Positions 44,262 to 55,064 of a DNA stretch of 64,000 nt are shown in pieces. Made by a program: the position numbers and the translations under genes. A model generated the notes under the pieces. The model saw nothing but the letters and a program-made list of their open reading frames with translations. It did not search any database and was not told the DNA's origin. This DNA is from Pseudarthrobacter sp. L1SW (GTDB taxonomy: Bacteria; Actinomycetota; Actinomycetes; Actinomycetales; Micrococcaceae). The DNA lies in contig NZ_CP078079.1 in the NCBI RefSeq assembly GCF_020809045.1, positions 1,984,001 through 2,048,000 on the forward strand, in the 5' to 3' direction. Position 1 is the stretch's first letter. The number at the start of each line of letters is the position of its first letter.

Positions 44262-44343
44262 TCCATATTTCGGGAGTCGCCATCCCTACCTGCCGTGTTG
44301 GGGCTAATGTCTTAATAGAAGCGCAGGAAGGGGCTGATACATC

Positions 44344-46095
44344 ATGGAGACGCCAAACCAGGACTCCGGACGTACACCGGCAGAGCAGTCTGCCGCCAAT
44401 GACCTCTCGGTTGCCGACCGCCAGGTCAACATCCTCCGGGACAAGCTCAGGCATATTGACCGCCAGTTGGCTGCGGCAACGCAGAACAACACCAAGCTGG
44501 TCAGCATGCTTGAAACCGCGAAGGCCGAGATCCTCCGGCTGAAAAACGCGTTGGACCAGGAGGGGCAGCCGCCCTACAGCTTCGGTACCATCCTCCAGTT
44601 GAATCCCAAGCGGCAGCCCTCACCGGGCAGCAGCGGACAGGCGGCAACCGAGGAGTCGGTGGACATCTTCAACGCCGGGCGGAAAATGCGCGTGGGCATC
44701 AGCCCCCTGGTCAACATCAACCAGCTGGCCGTGGGCCAGGAGGTCCTGCTCAACGAGGCCCTCCTTGTGGTTGCCGGACTGGGATACGAGCGGGCCGGCG
44801 AGCTGGCCACGCTCAAGGAAATGCTCGGTGCCGACCGCGCCCTGGTGGTGGGGCGTGCGGATGAGGAGCGGGTTGTCCGGCTTTCCGGAGCGCTCCTGGC
44901 AGAAAAACTCCGCGTGGGCGATGCCCTGTCGGTTGACTCAAGGACCGGCTACGCGCTCGAAAAGGTGCCCCGCTCCGAGGTGGAAAACCTCGTGCTGGAA
45001 GAAGTTCCTGACATCACCTACGAGGACATTGGCGGCCTTGGGCCCCAGATCGAGCAGATCCGGGACGCCGTCGAACTGCCGTTCCTCCACCCCGACCTCT
45101 ACCGGGAACACGGCCTCAAGGCTCCCAAGGGGATCCTGCTGTACGGTCCTCCCGGCTGCGGCAAGACGCTCATTGCCAAGGCCGTGGCCAATTCCCTGGC
45201 CGCCCGCGCCGCGGAGCGTTCAGGCAACGTTGACCTGAAGAGCTATTTCCTCAACATCAAAGGGCCGGAACTCCTCGACAAGTACGTCGGCGAGACCGAG
45301 CGCCACATCCGGCTGATTTTCTCCAGGGCACGCGAAAAGGCCTCCGACGGCAGCCCGGTAGTGGTGTTTTTCGACGAAATGGACTCCCTCTTCCGTACCC
45401 GCGGCACCGGGATTTCGTCCGACGTCGAAACAACCATCGTGCCGCAGCTGCTCAGCGAGATCGACGGGGTGGAGCGGCTGGACAACGTGATCGTCATCGG
45501 CGCGTCAAACCGTGAGGACATGATCGATCCGGCGATCCTCCGGCCGGGCCGGCTTGACGTCAAGGTCAAGATCAACCGTCCGGATGCGGAGGCTGCCGCT
45601 GACATTTTCAACAAGTACATCACTCCGGACCTGCCGTTCCATGAAACGGACCTCGCTGAGCACGACGGCGATGTCCAGGCCACGGTGGACGCCATGGTCC
45701 AGCGCACGGTCGAGGCCATGTACTCCACGGACAAGTCCAACGAGTTCCTGGAGGTCACCTACGCCAACGGCGACACGGAAATGCTCTACTTCAAGGACTT
45801 CAACTCCGGTGCCGTGGTGCAAAACGTTGTGGACCGGGCCAAGAAGTATGCCATCAAGGACCTCCTCACGACGCACCAGAAGGGCCTTAGGATCGAGCAC
45901 CTGCTGCGCGCCGTCGTGGACGAATTCCGCGAGCACGAGGATATGCCCAACACCACCAACCCGGATGACTGGGCTCGGATCTCGGGCAAGAAGGGCGAGC
46001 GGATCACATACATCCGCACCATCGTCCAAGGCAAGGCAGGCCAGGAACCCGGCAAGTCGATCGAAACCATGCCGACCACAGGGCAGTATCTATGA
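44344..46095 (+). CDS. arc: Proteasome-associated ATPase Arc/Mpa
   Basis: This 583-residue AAA ATPase recruits pupylated proteins, unfolds them and feeds them to the 20S core. An N-terminal coiled coil (about 25-75) binds Pup, and a double OB region (about 80-210) forms the hexamer ring. The AAA module has Walker A GPPGCGKT (268-275) and Walker B VVFFDEMD (340-347). The C terminus is GQYL, the tail that docks into the alpha ring. It overlaps dop by 4 bases (ATGA), so translation is coupled. Confidence 0.96.
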   Translation: METPNQDSGRTPAEQSAANDLSVADRQVNILRDKLRHIDRQLAAATQNNTKLVSMLETAKAEILRLKNALDQEGQPPYSFGTILQLNPKRQPSPGSSGQAATEESVDIFNAGRKMRVGISPLVNINQLAVGQEVLLNEALLVVAGLGYERAGELATLKEMLGADRALVVGRADEERVVRLSGALLAEKLRVGDALSVDSRTGYALEKVPRSEVENLVLEEVPDITYEDIGGLGPQIEQIRDAVELPFLHPDLYREHGLKAPKGILLYGPPGCGKTLIAKAVANSLAARAAERSGNVDLKSYFLNIKGPELLDKYVGETERHIRLIFSRAREKASDGSPVVVFFDEMDSLFRTRGTGISSDVETTIVPQLLSEIDGVERLDNVIVIGASNREDMIDPAILRPGRLDVKVKINRPDAEAAADIFNKYITPDLPFHETDLAEHDGDVQATVDAMVQRTVEAMYSTDKSNEFLEVTYANGDTEMLYFKDFNSGAVVQNVVDRAKKYAIKDLLTTHQKGLRIEHLLRAVVDEFREHEDMPNTTNPDDWARISGKKGERITYIRTIVQGKAGQEPGKSIETMPTTGQYL

Positions 46096-47762
46096 CGGCT
46101 GCACCGGAACCCGCGGCCGGGGGAACCCTGCCGGCCGGCGGGGCCATGCGGGTGATGGGGGCGGAAACCGAATACGGCATCCATGCTCCCTCCGCCCCTA
46201 CTGCCAATGCCACAATGATGAGCGCCAGGGTGGTCCAGGCGTATGCGCAGGTAACCCGGCAGCGTGCCGCCGGTGGAGCGGAGACCCGCTGGGACTACAC
46301 GGATGAGGAGCCGCTGCACGATGCCCGCGGCTGGACAGTGGACCGCGGCTCAGCGCATCCGAGCCAGCTCACCGACCAGCCGCCGGTGCTTGACGCGGAG
46401 ACGGTGGCACTGGCCTACGGGCGCGAGGAGCTGGAGCTCGACGGGCAGGACGAGTCCGGAACGCTGCTGATGAACATGGTCCTCGGCAACGGCGCGCGGC
46501 TGTACGTGGACCACGCCCACCCCGAGTACTCCAGTCCGGAGGTGACCAGCCCCCGCGACGCCGTTAAGTGGGACGCCGCCGGAGACCTGGTGGCGCTGGC
46601 CACGGTGCGCCGGCTGGCAGCAGATCCAGGCCTTCCCCCCGTCAACCTCTACAAGAACAACACGGACAACAAGTCGGTGTCCTACGGCTCGCACGAGAAC
46701 TACCTCATGCCGCGTTCCGTCCCCTTCGGCGACATTGTGCGGGGCCTGACGCCCTTCTTCGTGAGCCGCCAAATCCTCTGCGGATCCGGGCGGGTGGGAA
46801 TCGGCCAGGACAGCTCCACCCCGGGGTACCAGATCAGCCAACGTGCCGATTTCTTCGAAGCGGAAGTGGGCCTGGAAACCACCATCCGCCGGCCCATCAT
46901 CAACACCAGGGACGAGCCGCACGCGACGGCGGACAAGTACCGGCGCCTGCACGTCATCATCGGCGATGCAAACCTCAGCCAGGTTTCCAACTACCTGAAG
47001 TTCGGAACCACTGCCATGGTCCTCAGCCTCATTGAGGCGGGCCTCGCTCCGAAAATCGAAGTGTATGAGCCGGTGTCCGCGCTCCAGGCGATCAGCCACG
47101 ATACGACGCTCACCGCAAAGCTGCGGCTGCTGGACGGCAGGCGGGTCACGGCCCTAGACCTCCAGTGGATGTACCACGAGGCTGCTGCCAAGCTGGCCCA
47201 GGACACCGGGGTCGGGGACGCAGTGGACGGGGACGGCCACACGCACGAAGTCCTGGAGCGTTGGGCTACCGTCCTGACCCAGCTCGACAACGACCGGGCC
47301 GCGGCTGCTTCCTCGGTTGAGTGGCTTGCCAAACTGTCGCTGCTCGACGGATACCGTGAACGCGACGGGCTGGAGTGGAACGACGCCAGGCTCGGCCTCG
47401 TCGACCTCCAGTGGGCTGACATCAGGCCCGAAAAGGGGCTCTACTACAGGTTCCTCGCCCGGGGCAGGATGCAAAGAATCCTTGAAGACGATGCTATTGC
47501 CGCGGCCGTCACTGAACCGCCCGCCGATACCCGCGCGTACTTCAGGGGCAAGTGCATCAGCAGCTTCGGCAAGGACGTCGTGGGCGCCAGTTGGGACTCC
47601 GTCATCTTCGATGTCCCAGGATACGGCCGGCTGCAGCGGGTGCCCACCAGGGAACCGCTCCGGGGAACCAAAGCCCTTACCGGAGCGTTGTTTGAACGCT
47701 ACCGGGACGCGGGCCCGTTCCTCGCGGAGCTTCTGGGACATAACGCTCCGCCTGCGGCGTAA
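46092..47762 (+). CDS. dop: Pup deamidase/depupylase
   Basis: This 556-residue enzyme of the carboxylate-amine ligase fold deamidates the C-terminal Gln of Pup to Glu and also removes Pup from substrates. The ATP/Mg motif GAETEYGI lies at 23-30 and is shared with PafA. Dop-specific features are the longer size and the loop after the first strand (residues 35-80, [13 protein letters not shown] onward). [20 protein letters not shown] is split as [12 protein letters not shown] and SYGSHENYL. Pup, encoded 85 bases downstream, ends GGQ and needs this enzyme. Confidence 0.95.
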   Translation: MTAAPEPAAGGTLPAGGAMRVMGAETEYGIHAPSAPTANATMMSARVVQAYAQVTRQRAAGGAETRWDYTDEEPLHDARGWTVDRGSAHPSQLTDQPPVLDAETVALAYGREELELDGQDESGTLLMNMVLGNGARLYVDHAHPEYSSPEVTSPRDAVKWDAAGDLVALATVRRLAADPGLPPVNLYKNNTDNKSVSYGSHENYLMPRSVPFGDIVRGLTPFFVSRQILCGSGRVGIGQDSSTPGYQISQRADFFEAEVGLETTIRRPIINTRDEPHATADKYRRLHVIIGDANLSQVSNYLKFGTTAMVLSLIEAGLAPKIEVYEPVSALQAISHDTTLTAKLRLLDGRRVTALDLQWMYHEAAAKLAQDTGVGDAVDGDGHTHEVLERWATVLTQLDNDRAAAASSVEWLAKLSLLDGYRERDGLEWNDARLGLVDLQWADIRPEKGLYYRFLARGRMQRILEDDAIAAAVTEPPADTRAYFRGKCISSFGKDVVGASWDSVIFDVPGYGRLQRVPTREPLRGTKALTGALFERYRDAGPFLAELLGHNAPPAA

Positions 47763-47847
47763 ACCGCCCCGGTTGGCCCACACCGTGGCAGGATGGGCAT
47801 ATCGGAGGATCCGCCGGATCCGAAGACGGATATAAGGAGGGGTAGCA

Positions 47848-48051
47848 ATGGCAGGCCAGGAGCAGCAGCAGCCGCAGTCACGCGACAGCCAGGTCGAAGA
47901 GGACATTCCCGAGGCGCCTCCCGCACCGCCTGAGGCGCAGGCCTCGGCATCAACGGAAGGCGTGGACGACCTCCTCGACGAGATCGACGGCGTCCTCGAA
48001 TCCAATGCGGAAGAATTTGTCCGGGCGTTCGTCCAAAAGGGCGGTCAGTAA
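47848..48051 (+). CDS. pup: Prokaryotic ubiquitin-like protein Pup
   Basis: The 67-residue, mostly disordered protein is rich in Gln, Glu, Ala and Pro. It has the conserved helix-forming part VDDLLDEIDGVLESNAEEF (about 39-57) that binds the Arc coiled coil, and the C terminus VQKGGQ. After deamidation to GGE its terminal Glu is joined to substrate lysines by PafA. A strong AAGGAGG site precedes ATG 47848. A small GGATCC-gcc-GGATCC hairpin at 47807-47821 lies in the leader. Confidence 0.97.
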   Translation: MAGQEQQQPQSRDSQVEEDIPEAPPAPPEAQASASTEGVDDLLDEIDGVLESNAEEFVRAFVQKGGQ

Positions 48052-48131
48052 CCCGGACCGGAGGCTGGCGGAAGCCGCGGACGGCCCGAATCTGTACCGA
48101 CGTTGAAGTACCACGTTCAAGGAGTGCATGA

Positions 48132-48953
48132 GTGCAGGAATCAACCGCCAACCAGGTAGCCGCCAACGCCACCTCATCGTTCACCGAACACCTGCAGCGG
48201 GACCGGCCCGAGCTTCTGCCCTACAACCGGTCCCTCCAGGCAGGCGCGCCCGCCGCCGCCCCGTTGCAGGTTCCGCATGCCACCACGATCGTGGCGATGA
48301 GCTATGACGGCGGTGTCCTGATGGCGGGGGACCGGCGGGCCACCATGGGCAATGTCATAGCCAGCCGGCACATCGAAAAGGTGTTTCCTGCCGACCGCTA
48401 CTCCGTCCTGGGGATCGCGGGGACCGCCGGCATCGCGATTGACCTCACCAGGTTGTTCCAGGTGGAACTCGAGCACTACGAGAAGATCGAGGGCACGCTC
48501 CTCAGCCTTGAAGGCAAGGCAAACCGGCTTGGCGCCATGATCAGGGGAAACCTCCCGCTGGCACTGCAGGGACTCGCAGTGGTGCCGCTCTTCGCCGGGT
48601 TCGATACCAGCGCCGGTGAGGGCCGGCTGTTTTCCTACGATGTCACCGGCGGCCGCTACGAGGAACGTGAGCACCACACGGTGGGATCCGGATCCGTTTT
48701 TGCACGCGGCGCCCTGAAGAAGCTCTGGCGGCCTAACCTTACGGCGGCAGAAGCCACCGCCGTCGCGGTTGAATCCCTTTACGACGCCGCCGATGACGAC
48801 TCGGCCACCGGTGGTCCTGACACAGTGAGGCAACTCTGGCCCGTCATCTACACCGTGGACAGCTCAGGGGCCCGGCGGGTTCCGGACAGCGAGCTGGCAG
48901 CTGCTTCGAGGAACGTCATCGAAGCCCGCACCATCGCTGGACGGGAGGCCTAA
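48132..48953 (+). CDS. prcB: 20S proteasome beta subunit
   Basis: The 273-residue N-terminal-nucleophile hydrolase is the catalytic subunit. A propeptide of 50 residues ends PHA, and the mature chain begins Thr51 in [12 protein letters not shown], with the active-site lysine in AGDRRAT region and later. GTG at 48132 follows AAGGAG at 48119. The residue before the nucleophile is Ala, whereas most actinobacterial PrcB propeptides end in Gly. It is followed by prcA after one base. Confidence 0.96.
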   Translation: MQESTANQVAANATSSFTEHLQRDRPELLPYNRSLQAGAPAAAPLQVPHATTIVAMSYDGGVLMAGDRRATMGNVIASRHIEKVFPADRYSVLGIAGTAGIAIDLTRLFQVELEHYEKIEGTLLSLEGKANRLGAMIRGNLPLALQGLAVVPLFAGFDTSAGEGRLFSYDVTGGRYEEREHHTVGSGSVFARGALKKLWRPNLTAAEATAVAVESLYDAADDDSATGGPDTVRQLWPVIYTVDSSGARRVPDSELAAASRNVIEARTIAGREA

Positions 48954-48954
48954 G

Positions 48955-49665
48955 ATGACGCAGCAGTTCTACGTATCACCCGAGCAGCTGATGAAGGACC
49001 GTGCGGACTTCGCACGGAAGGGCATCGCCCGCGGCAGGTCGGTCGTCGTCGTCAGCTGCGAGGACGGCATCGCGCTTGTTGCGGAAAACCCCTCCCCGTC
49101 CCTCCACAAAATCGGTGAGATCTACGACAAAATCGCCTTCGCCGCCGTCGGCAAGTACAACGAGTTTGAAAGCCTCCGCCAGGCCGGGGTCCGCTACGCC
49201 GATGTGCGCGGATACTCCTACGACCGCGAGGACGTGACGGCCAGGGGACTGGCCAGCGTCTACGCGCAGAGCCTTGGCGCGGTGTTCACCGCCGAACAGA
49301 AGCCCTTCGAGGTGGAGCTTGCCGTGGCGGAGGTTGGCCCCACCCAGGCGGAGGACCACCTGTACCGGCTGACCTTCGATGGATCAATTGCAGACGAACA
49401 CTCCTTTGTTGTGATGGGCGGCCAAGCAGATAAAGTCTCGTCCATAATCGGCCAGGGCTGGCGCAGCTCGCTGAGCTTCGCAGACGCTGTGCGCCTGGCG
49501 ATGGCGGGACTGGTTCCGCCGGGCGAGGGGGAGGAACCGGCGAAGGCACTGCCGGCTGGAGCGCTGGAGGTGGCGGTCCTGGACCGGCAGTCGGAAAGCA
49601 GCCGCGGATCAAGGCGTGCGTTCCGCCGGCTCACTGACGCAGAGATCACTGCATTGCTGGCCTAG
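48955..49665 (+). CDS. prcA: 20S proteasome alpha subunit
   Basis: The 236-residue subunit forms the outer rings and the gate of the core particle. It begins [27 protein letters not shown] (shown in parts: [10 protein letters not shown] and [13 protein letters not shown]), the alpha-type N-terminal gate and helix. It lacks a catalytic Thr. The C-terminal ITALLA follows a basic stretch, [12 protein letters not shown]. The start codon is 2 bases past the prcB stop. The pafA ribosome site overlaps its stop. Confidence 0.96.
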   Translation: MTQQFYVSPEQLMKDRADFARKGIARGRSVVVVSCEDGIALVAENPSPSLHKIGEIYDKIAFAAVGKYNEFESLRQAGVRYADVRGYSYDREDVTARGLASVYAQSLGAVFTAEQKPFEVELAVAEVGPTQAEDHLYRLTFDGSIADEHSFVVMGGQADKVSSIIGQGWRSSLSFADAVRLAMAGLVPPGEGEEPAKALPAGALEVAVLDRQSESSRGSRRAFRRLTDAEITALLA

Positions 49666-49678
49666 GAGGACAGGACAG

Positions 49679-51043
49679 ATGGACAAGAGAATTTTCGGTA
49701 TCGAAACCGAATTCGGCATCTCGTATTCGAGCCCCGACTCGAGGCCCCTTGCCCCCGAGGAGGTGGCCCGGTACCTCTTCCGGAAAGTCGTTAGCTGGGG
49801 GCGTTCCTCCAATGTCTTCCTGACCAACGGCTCACGGCTCTACCTCGATGTGGGGTCCCACCCGGAATATGCCACCGCAGAGTGTGATGACCTGGCGCAG
49901 CTCATTGCCCATGACCGGGCGGGGGAGCTCATCCTTGATGACCTTGTGGACGAGGCACAGGCCCGCTTGGCGGCCGAAGGGTTCAACGGAACGGTATACC
50001 TGTTCAAAAACAACACGGACTCGGCCGGAAACTCGTACGGCAGCCACGAAAACTACCTGATTCCCCGCCGCGGCGAGTTCTCGCGGCTGGCGGAAATCCT
50101 GATCCCGTTCCTGGTCACCCGCCAGCTGATTGCGGGCGCCGGCAAGATCCTCAAGACGCCACATGGGGCAACGTATGCCTTCTCGCAGCGGGCTGACCAT
50201 ATCTGGGAGGGCGTGTCCTCAGCCACCACCAGGTCCCGCCCCATCATCAACACCCGCGACGAGCCGCACGCGGACGCGGAATTCTATCGTCGCCTCCACG
50301 TCATCGTGGGGGACTCGAACATGTCCGAAGCCACGGCCATGATGAAGATCGGCACCGTGGACCTGGTGCTGCGGATGATCGAGGCCGGGGTGATCATGCG
50401 GGATATGCGCATGGAGAACCCCATCCGAAGCATCCGTGAAATTTCCCACGACCTCAGCGGCCGCGCACTGGTCCGCCTGGCGAACGGCCGCCAGCTCACC
50501 GCACTCGAAATCCAGCAGGAATACCTGACCAAAGTCACGGCCTTCGTCAAGGAGCACGGGGCCCATAACCCCCACGTCCCGCTGATCCTGGACCTCTGGG
50601 AACGCACCCTCAAGTCCATCGAAAGCGGCGACTTCCGCAGCATCGACACCGAAATCGACTGGGCCATCAAGAAGAAGCTCATGGACAATTACCGTGAGCG
50701 CCATGGACTGGGCCTGGACGCGCCGCGGATTGCCCAGCTGGACCTGACGTACCACGACATCTCCCGCAGCCGAGGCCTCTACTACCTGCTTCAGTCCCGT
50801 GGTGCTGTCCGCCGCATTGTTGATGACACAGTTATCAAGGACGCCGTGGACGTCCCGCCCCAGACAACCCGGGCAAAGCTGCGCGGGGACTTCGTGCGGC
50901 GAGCCCAGGAACTGGGCCGGGACTACACCGTGGACTGGGTGCACCTGAAGCTGAATGACCGGGCACACCAGACCATCCTGTGCAAGGATCCCTTCCGCAG
51001 CGTTGATGAGCGTGTGGATGCGCTGCTTGACTCTATGGGCTGA
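49679..51043 (+). CDS. pafA: Pup--protein ligase
   Basis: The 454-residue ligase forms an isopeptide bond between the Pup C-terminal Glu and substrate lysines using ATP. The nucleotide motif [10 protein letters not shown] is at 6-15, and [20 protein letters not shown] follows (as [11 protein letters not shown] and SYGSHENYL). It is about 100 residues shorter than Dop and lacks its loop. ATG at 49679 has AGGAGGA overlapping the prcA stop; in-frame upstream sequence lies inside prcA. Confidence 0.96.
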   Translation: MDKRIFGIETEFGISYSSPDSRPLAPEEVARYLFRKVVSWGRSSNVFLTNGSRLYLDVGSHPEYATAECDDLAQLIAHDRAGELILDDLVDEAQARLAAEGFNGTVYLFKNNTDSAGNSYGSHENYLIPRRGEFSRLAEILIPFLVTRQLIAGAGKILKTPHGATYAFSQRADHIWEGVSSATTRSRPIINTRDEPHADAEFYRRLHVIVGDSNMSEATAMMKIGTVDLVLRMIEAGVIMRDMRMENPIRSIREISHDLSGRALVRLANGRQLTALEIQQEYLTKVTAFVKEHGAHNPHVPLILDLWERTLKSIESGDFRSIDTEIDWAIKKKLMDNYRERHGLGLDAPRIAQLDLTYHDISRSRGLYYLLQSRGAVRRIVDDTVIKDAVDVPPQTTRAKLRGDFVRRAQELGRDYTVDWVHLKLNDRAHQTILCKDPFRSVDERVDALLDSMG

Positions 51044-51155
51044 CACCCAGCTTCAGGGGCTATTCTGGATAGGGCCCTTTATCAGGGCCCGGCGCGATGC
51101 CTGCCGTTGCCATGCGGAACATCGCATCCATCCTGCCCCGACGAAAGTTTTCTAC

Positions 51156-52082
51156 GTGCGCCGACTACTAGCAATCCTTCTTCCCGGCCTGCTGCTGCTG
51201 ACCGCCTGCGGCGGGTCAACCGCAGAGCCGGAACCCACCAGCGTATCCGCCGGTGAGACTGCCAAGTTCGACTCCCTCAAACTGACCGACAACGGGGACA
51301 AGAAAGCTCCCGGTGTTGAATTCACCAAGCCGTTGGAAGTGGCAGAACCCACCATCAAGGTGATCACCGAGGGCAGCGGCGAAACGGTCAAGGCCAACCA
51401 GGTCGCCAACATCTCCATCCTCGCCCTGAACGGCACTGACGGCACCACGCTCGAGGACACGTTCCCGGGTGAACCGGAACCGCTTGAGCTGAACGAGGAG
51501 CTGAAAACCGGCAGCGAGGTCATCTACAACGCATTCGTCGGGTCGAAGGTGGGCTCCAGCCTGGCACTGGCTGTTCCCGGCCAGGCGGCATCAGCCGGAG
51601 CCGAAGCCCAGCCCACCCAGCTCCTGGTCATCAAGGTGCTGTCCGCGGAGGATGTTGCGCCGGTCCTGGAAAAGCCCGAGGGCGAGACCGTGACCCCGCC
51701 GGCAGGATTGCCCACCGTCACCGAAAAGGACGGCATCCCCGAGATCAACGTCGAAGGCGTAGCCGCTCCCACAGCCTTGGTGTCCCAGGACCTCATCAAG
51801 GGCACCGGCGCCACCGTGAAGGAATCCGACACCCTGACCGTCAACTACGTGGGCGTCACCCTCGTTGGCGGTACCAAGTTCGATTCAAGCTTCGACCGGG
51901 GCGAACCCGCAAGCTTTCCGCTGACCGGCGTCATCAAGGGCTGGACCCAGGGCCTTGCCGGCAAGACCGTTGGTTCCCGCGTCCTCCTGGTCATCCCCAA
52001 GGATCTTGCCTACGGAGACGCCGGACAGGGCGAGGCCAAGGGGGACCTCGTCTTCGTAGTGGACATCCTCGGGGCGAAGTAG
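51156..52082 (+). CDS. FKBP-type peptidyl-prolyl isomerase lipoprotein
   Basis: The 308-residue lipoprotein has a signal peptide RRLLAILLPGLLLLTACGG with the lipobox LTAC. Two FKBP-like units follow: a degenerate one at about 75-165 (VKANQVANISILALNG) and a complete one at about 215-308 (LTVNYVGVTLVGGTKFDSSF, VIKGWTQGLAGKTVGSRVLL). It should fold secreted proteins outside the membrane. GTG at 51156 gives the signal peptide; longer frames overlap pafA. The related cytosolic FKBP follows. Confidence 0.9.
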   Translation: MRRLLAILLPGLLLLTACGGSTAEPEPTSVSAGETAKFDSLKLTDNGDKKAPGVEFTKPLEVAEPTIKVITEGSGETVKANQVANISILALNGTDGTTLEDTFPGEPEPLELNEELKTGSEVIYNAFVGSKVGSSLALAVPGQAASAGAEAQPTQLLVIKVLSAEDVAPVLEKPEGETVTPPAGLPTVTEKDGIPEINVEGVAAPTALVSQDLIKGTGATVKESDTLTVNYVGVTLVGGTKFDSSFDRGEPASFPLTGVIKGWTQGLAGKTVGSRVLLVIPKDLAYGDAGQGEAKGDLVFVVDILGAK

Positions 52083-52182
52083 CAACACTTACAGTCGGGC
52101 CGCCGCTTCGCCGGCGGCATCGATCAGCAGCACCCCACGTGAGCAGCAAGACACGAGCAGCACTGACCCTAAAGGAGTAACC

Positions 52183-52578
52183 ATGTCATTTGGCCAACGT
52201 GATTTCGACCGCCAGAAGCCCGAAATCGACTTCCCGGAGGGCGACGTCCCCACGGAACTGGTCATTACCGACCTCATTGAGGGCGACGGGCGGGAAGCCA
52301 AAGCCGGCGACACCGTTTCCACCCACTACGTGGGCGTTGCCTGGTCAACGGGTGAAGAGTTCGACGCCTCGTGGGGCCGCGGGGCGCCGCTCGACTTCCG
52401 CGTAGGCGTCGGCCAGGTCATCCAGGGCTGGGACCAGGGCCTGCTCGGCATGAAGGTGGGCGGCCGCCGTCGACTCGAGATCCCCTCGGAGCTGGCGTAC
52501 GGTTCGCGCGGCGCCGGCGGAGCCATCGCCCCGAATGAAGCCCTGATCTTCGTCGTGGACCTCGTCGGGGTCCGCTGA
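52183..52578 (+). CDS. FKBP-type peptidyl-prolyl cis-trans isomerase
   Basis: The 131-residue single-domain cytosolic FKBP begins MSFGQRDFDRQKPEIDFPEG. It has the active-site elements THYVGVAWSTGEEFDASW (about 47-64), GQVIQGWDQGLLGMKVGGRR and ELAYGSRGAGGAIAPN. An AAAGGAG site is 5 bases before the ATG. Such genes regularly sit between pafA and pafB/C in actinobacteria. A terminator follows, so pafBC is probably transcribed separately. Confidence 0.93.
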   Translation: MSFGQRDFDRQKPEIDFPEGDVPTELVITDLIEGDGREAKAGDTVSTHYVGVAWSTGEEFDASWGRGAPLDFRVGVGQVIQGWDQGLLGMKVGGRRRLEIPSELAYGSRGAGGAIAPNEALIFVVDLVGVR

Positions 52579-52616
52579 CCGGAACCAGCCGGTAAGCGGC
52601 ACCCTCCACCGCCGGG

Positions 52617-52658
52617 AGCGCGGCAGGACCAGGAAGTGAACACCTGGGCTGCCGCGCT
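52617..52658 (+). terminator. Terminator between FKBP and pafBC
   Basis: AGCGCGGCAG (52617-52626) pairs with CTGCCGCGCT (52649-52658), followed by TTCTG. A second 5-bp stem (CCAGG with CCTGG) sits inside the loop. Confidence 0.75.
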
Positions 52659-52696
52659 TTCTGCGTTCCGGCGCGGACTTTAGTAACGTAACCAGA

Positions 52697-54676
52697 GTGT
52701 CCGTATCCCGTACTGAACGTCTCCTCAACCTGCTCATCGCGCTCCTGAACACCCGGTACGGCCTCCGCCGCAGTGAGCTGCGGGAAAAGGTCTACCACGA
52801 CCAGTCAGGCAACGACGTTGCCTTCGGCCGGATGTTCGAACGGGACAAGAACGACCTGCGCCAGTTCGGCTTCGAGGTGGAAACGCTGACGGACTTGGGA
52901 TGGAGCGAGGACGATCCCGCCACCACCCGCTACCGCATCGGAAAGGAATCGAACCGCCTTCCCGACGTCCAGCTGGGGCCGGAGGAATGGACCGTGCTCC
53001 TCCTTGCCTCACAGCTGTGGGAACGCGCCGCCCTGGGCACGTCCGCCCAAAGCGCGCTCAGGAAACTCAAGGCGTCCGGCCGCATGGCCGACGTCGGACT
53101 GCCCGCCGGTGTCCAGCCGCGGATCAAGCCCGCCGGACAGGCCTTCGATGACCTGGTCGCCGCGATGCACTCCCGGCACCCCGTCACGTTCACCTACCTC
53201 GCGGGCACCACCGGCAAGGAGGAACCGCGGACGGTGGAGCCGTGGGGGCTGGGCAGCCGGTTTGGCCAGTGGTACCTCGTGGGCCATGACCGGGTGCGGA
53301 ACGCCACCCGGCATTTCCGGCTCTCCCGCTTCACCAGTGCCGTGGCAACGCTGGACAAGGAGCACTACACGCCACCCGTGGACTTCAATGTGCGGGAGGA
53401 ACTGGCGCGCCTCCCGGAACTTCCGCTGCGTACCGCGGTCGTGGACGTCAGGGAAGGCCGCCTCCTGGCCCTGCGCCGGCGGAGCTCTCCTGCAGCCATG
53501 GACACCGGCCAGCCGGAGCCCGGGTATGAGCGCCTGGCCCTGCAGTTCAGGGATCCTGAGAGCCTCGCTGAGGAACTCGCCTCCTACGGGCCGGATGCGC
53601 GGGCAGTAGCGCCCGCCGAACTGGCGGGCGCCGTCCGTCGCAGGCTTCGCGCCGCGGCCGACTTCAGCGCCGCACCTGCGCCCTCCTACCGCTTCGGCGA
53701 GGCCCGCACCCGCAGTGTCCGCAAACGCACGTCCGAAGACCAGCTCAAGCGGATGCTCCAACTGGTGCCCTTCCTGGTGCACAACCAGGGACTGCACATC
53801 CAGGACGTCGCAGACCAGTTCGGCGTCAGCAGGCAAGAACTTGAGGACGACCTCCAGATCCTCATCTGCTCCGGCCTTCCCGAGGGATACCCCGATGATC
53901 TCCTGGACATCCAGTGGGACGACGACCATGTCTACATCACCCAGGACCTCGACCTGACGAAACCGGTCCGCTTCACCGTGGAGGAAGCATGCGCCCTCCT
54001 GACCGGGCTGGAGACACTGAACGGGCTGCCGGAAGTAGCTGAGGGCGGCGCCCTGGAATCAGTGACGCTCAAGCTCCTGGCGGCCGCGGGCGAGGAAGGA
54101 CTCAGGGCGGCTTCCCTTTCCGGTCCCGAAGTCACCCCTGCGGAGGCCGCCACGCACGCCACCGTGCGGCAGGCGATCGAGTCCCGCTCCCAGCTTCGCC
54201 TGACGTACCTGTCGCCCCAGCGCGACTCCATCTCCGAACGCGATGTGGACCCGCTCCGGCTCTATTCCCTGGACAACACTTGGTACTTCGAGGCCTACTG
54301 CCACCTTGTCCGCGGGCTGCGGAACTTCCGCCTGGACCGCGTCCAGGAGCTGCACCCGAACGGTGCTCCCATCCCTGCCGGTATCACCCCGGCGGAGGGG
54401 GCGCCCGCAAAGCTTTTCACCGCCAACGACGACGACACCACCGTCACCGTCCAGCTCACCCGGCAGGGGAGGGGACTGGCAGATGACTACTACGCGGAAC
54501 GCACCGCGGAACTGCCCGACGGCGGCCTGGTGGCTGATATCCGCTTCGGCAACACCGCCTGGCTGCCGATGTTCGTGGCCCAGCACGGCGGTTCGGCCCG
54601 AATTCTTGCACCGGACGAGTTGGCGGAGGCGGCCCGCAACTGGCTGGCGGCATCCCTGGCCATGTACGGCGGCTAG
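52697..54676 (+). CDS. pafBC: Fused PafB-PafC WYL-domain transcription activator
   Basis: The 659-residue protein is two tandem copies of HTH-WYL-WCX. The first HTH is at 1-75 (TERLLNLLIALLNTRYGLR), the first WYL at about 190 (GQWYLVGHD), the second HTH near 345-395 (DVADQFGVSRQELEDDLQIL) and the second WYL at about 528 (TWYFEAYC). In mycobacteria PafB and PafC are separate and form a heterodimer that activates the LexA-independent DNA-damage response. Natural fusions are known in Arthrobacter. The WYL domains are thought to sense nucleic acid. Start GTG at 52697. Confidence 0.93.
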   Translation: MSVSRTERLLNLLIALLNTRYGLRRSELREKVYHDQSGNDVAFGRMFERDKNDLRQFGFEVETLTDLGWSEDDPATTRYRIGKESNRLPDVQLGPEEWTVLLLASQLWERAALGTSAQSALRKLKASGRMADVGLPAGVQPRIKPAGQAFDDLVAAMHSRHPVTFTYLAGTTGKEEPRTVEPWGLGSRFGQWYLVGHDRVRNATRHFRLSRFTSAVATLDKEHYTPPVDFNVREELARLPELPLRTAVVDVREGRLLALRRRSSPAAMDTGQPEPGYERLALQFRDPESLAEELASYGPDARAVAPAELAGAVRRRLRAAADFSAAPAPSYRFGEARTRSVRKRTSEDQLKRMLQLVPFLVHNQGLHIQDVADQFGVSRQELEDDLQILICSGLPEGYPDDLLDIQWDDDHVYITQDLDLTKPVRFTVEEACALLTGLETLNGLPEVAEGGALESVTLKLLAAAGEEGLRAASLSGPEVTPAEAATHATVRQAIESRSQLRLTYLSPQRDSISERDVDPLRLYSLDNTWYFEAYCHLVRGLRNFRLDRVQELHPNGAPIPAGITPAEGAPAKLFTANDDDTTVTVQLTRQGRGLADDYYAERTAELPDGGLVADIRFGNTAWLPMFVAQHGGSARILAPDELAEAARNWLAASLAMYGG

Positions 54677-54686
54677 ACTTCTCAGC

Positions 54687-55037
54687 ATGCCTTGGTGGTC
54701 CTGGATCCTGATATGGGTGGCGCTCGTTGCGCTCTCGCTGCTTTTCTATGTCCTGCTGGGCATCCGGTTGTTCCGCCAGTTCATGGCAACCGTCAAGGAC
54801 CTGGGGGCGGCCGGTGAAAAGCTGGGGCACTTGGGCCCTGTTGAAACGCCCGAGGCCCCAGCGCCGGCGACGCCCCGCCCTGGATCCGCGGTTTTTGCCT
54901 CGCCGTCCGTCATGAGACATGATTACGAGGCATCCAAGTCCTCCCGACAGGAAGAACGCCGCCTTCGGCGGGTGCAGCGCAAGATTGACCGGGGCCAGCC
55001 ACAGGCGCTCGGCGATCTGGACTTCACCTCGAAGTAA
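54687..55037 (+). CDS. Hypothetical single-pass membrane protein
   Basis: The 116-residue protein has one N-terminal membrane helix (WILIWVALVALSLLFYVLLG, about 6-25), an amphipathic stretch, a Pro/Ala linker and a basic C terminus (SRQEERRLRRVQRKIDRGQP). ATG at 54687 is 10 bases after the pafBC stop; earlier in-frame sequence lies inside pafBC. It is conserved at this position, between pafC and tatA, in related genomes as far as I recall. No function is known. Confidence 0.8.
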   Translation: MPWWSWILIWVALVALSLLFYVLLGIRLFRQFMATVKDLGAAGEKLGHLGPVETPEAPAPATPRPGSAVFASPSVMRHDYEASKSSRQEERRLRRVQRKIDRGQPQALGDLDFTSK

Positions 55038-55064
55038 AATTGTTTGTACACGAAAGGATTTCCC

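Noticed and set aside
47807-47821. GGATCC-gcc-GGATCC hairpin in the pup leader as a regulatory element
   Set aside because: A six-base stem is too short to distinguish from chance, and the strong pup ribosome site lies outside it.
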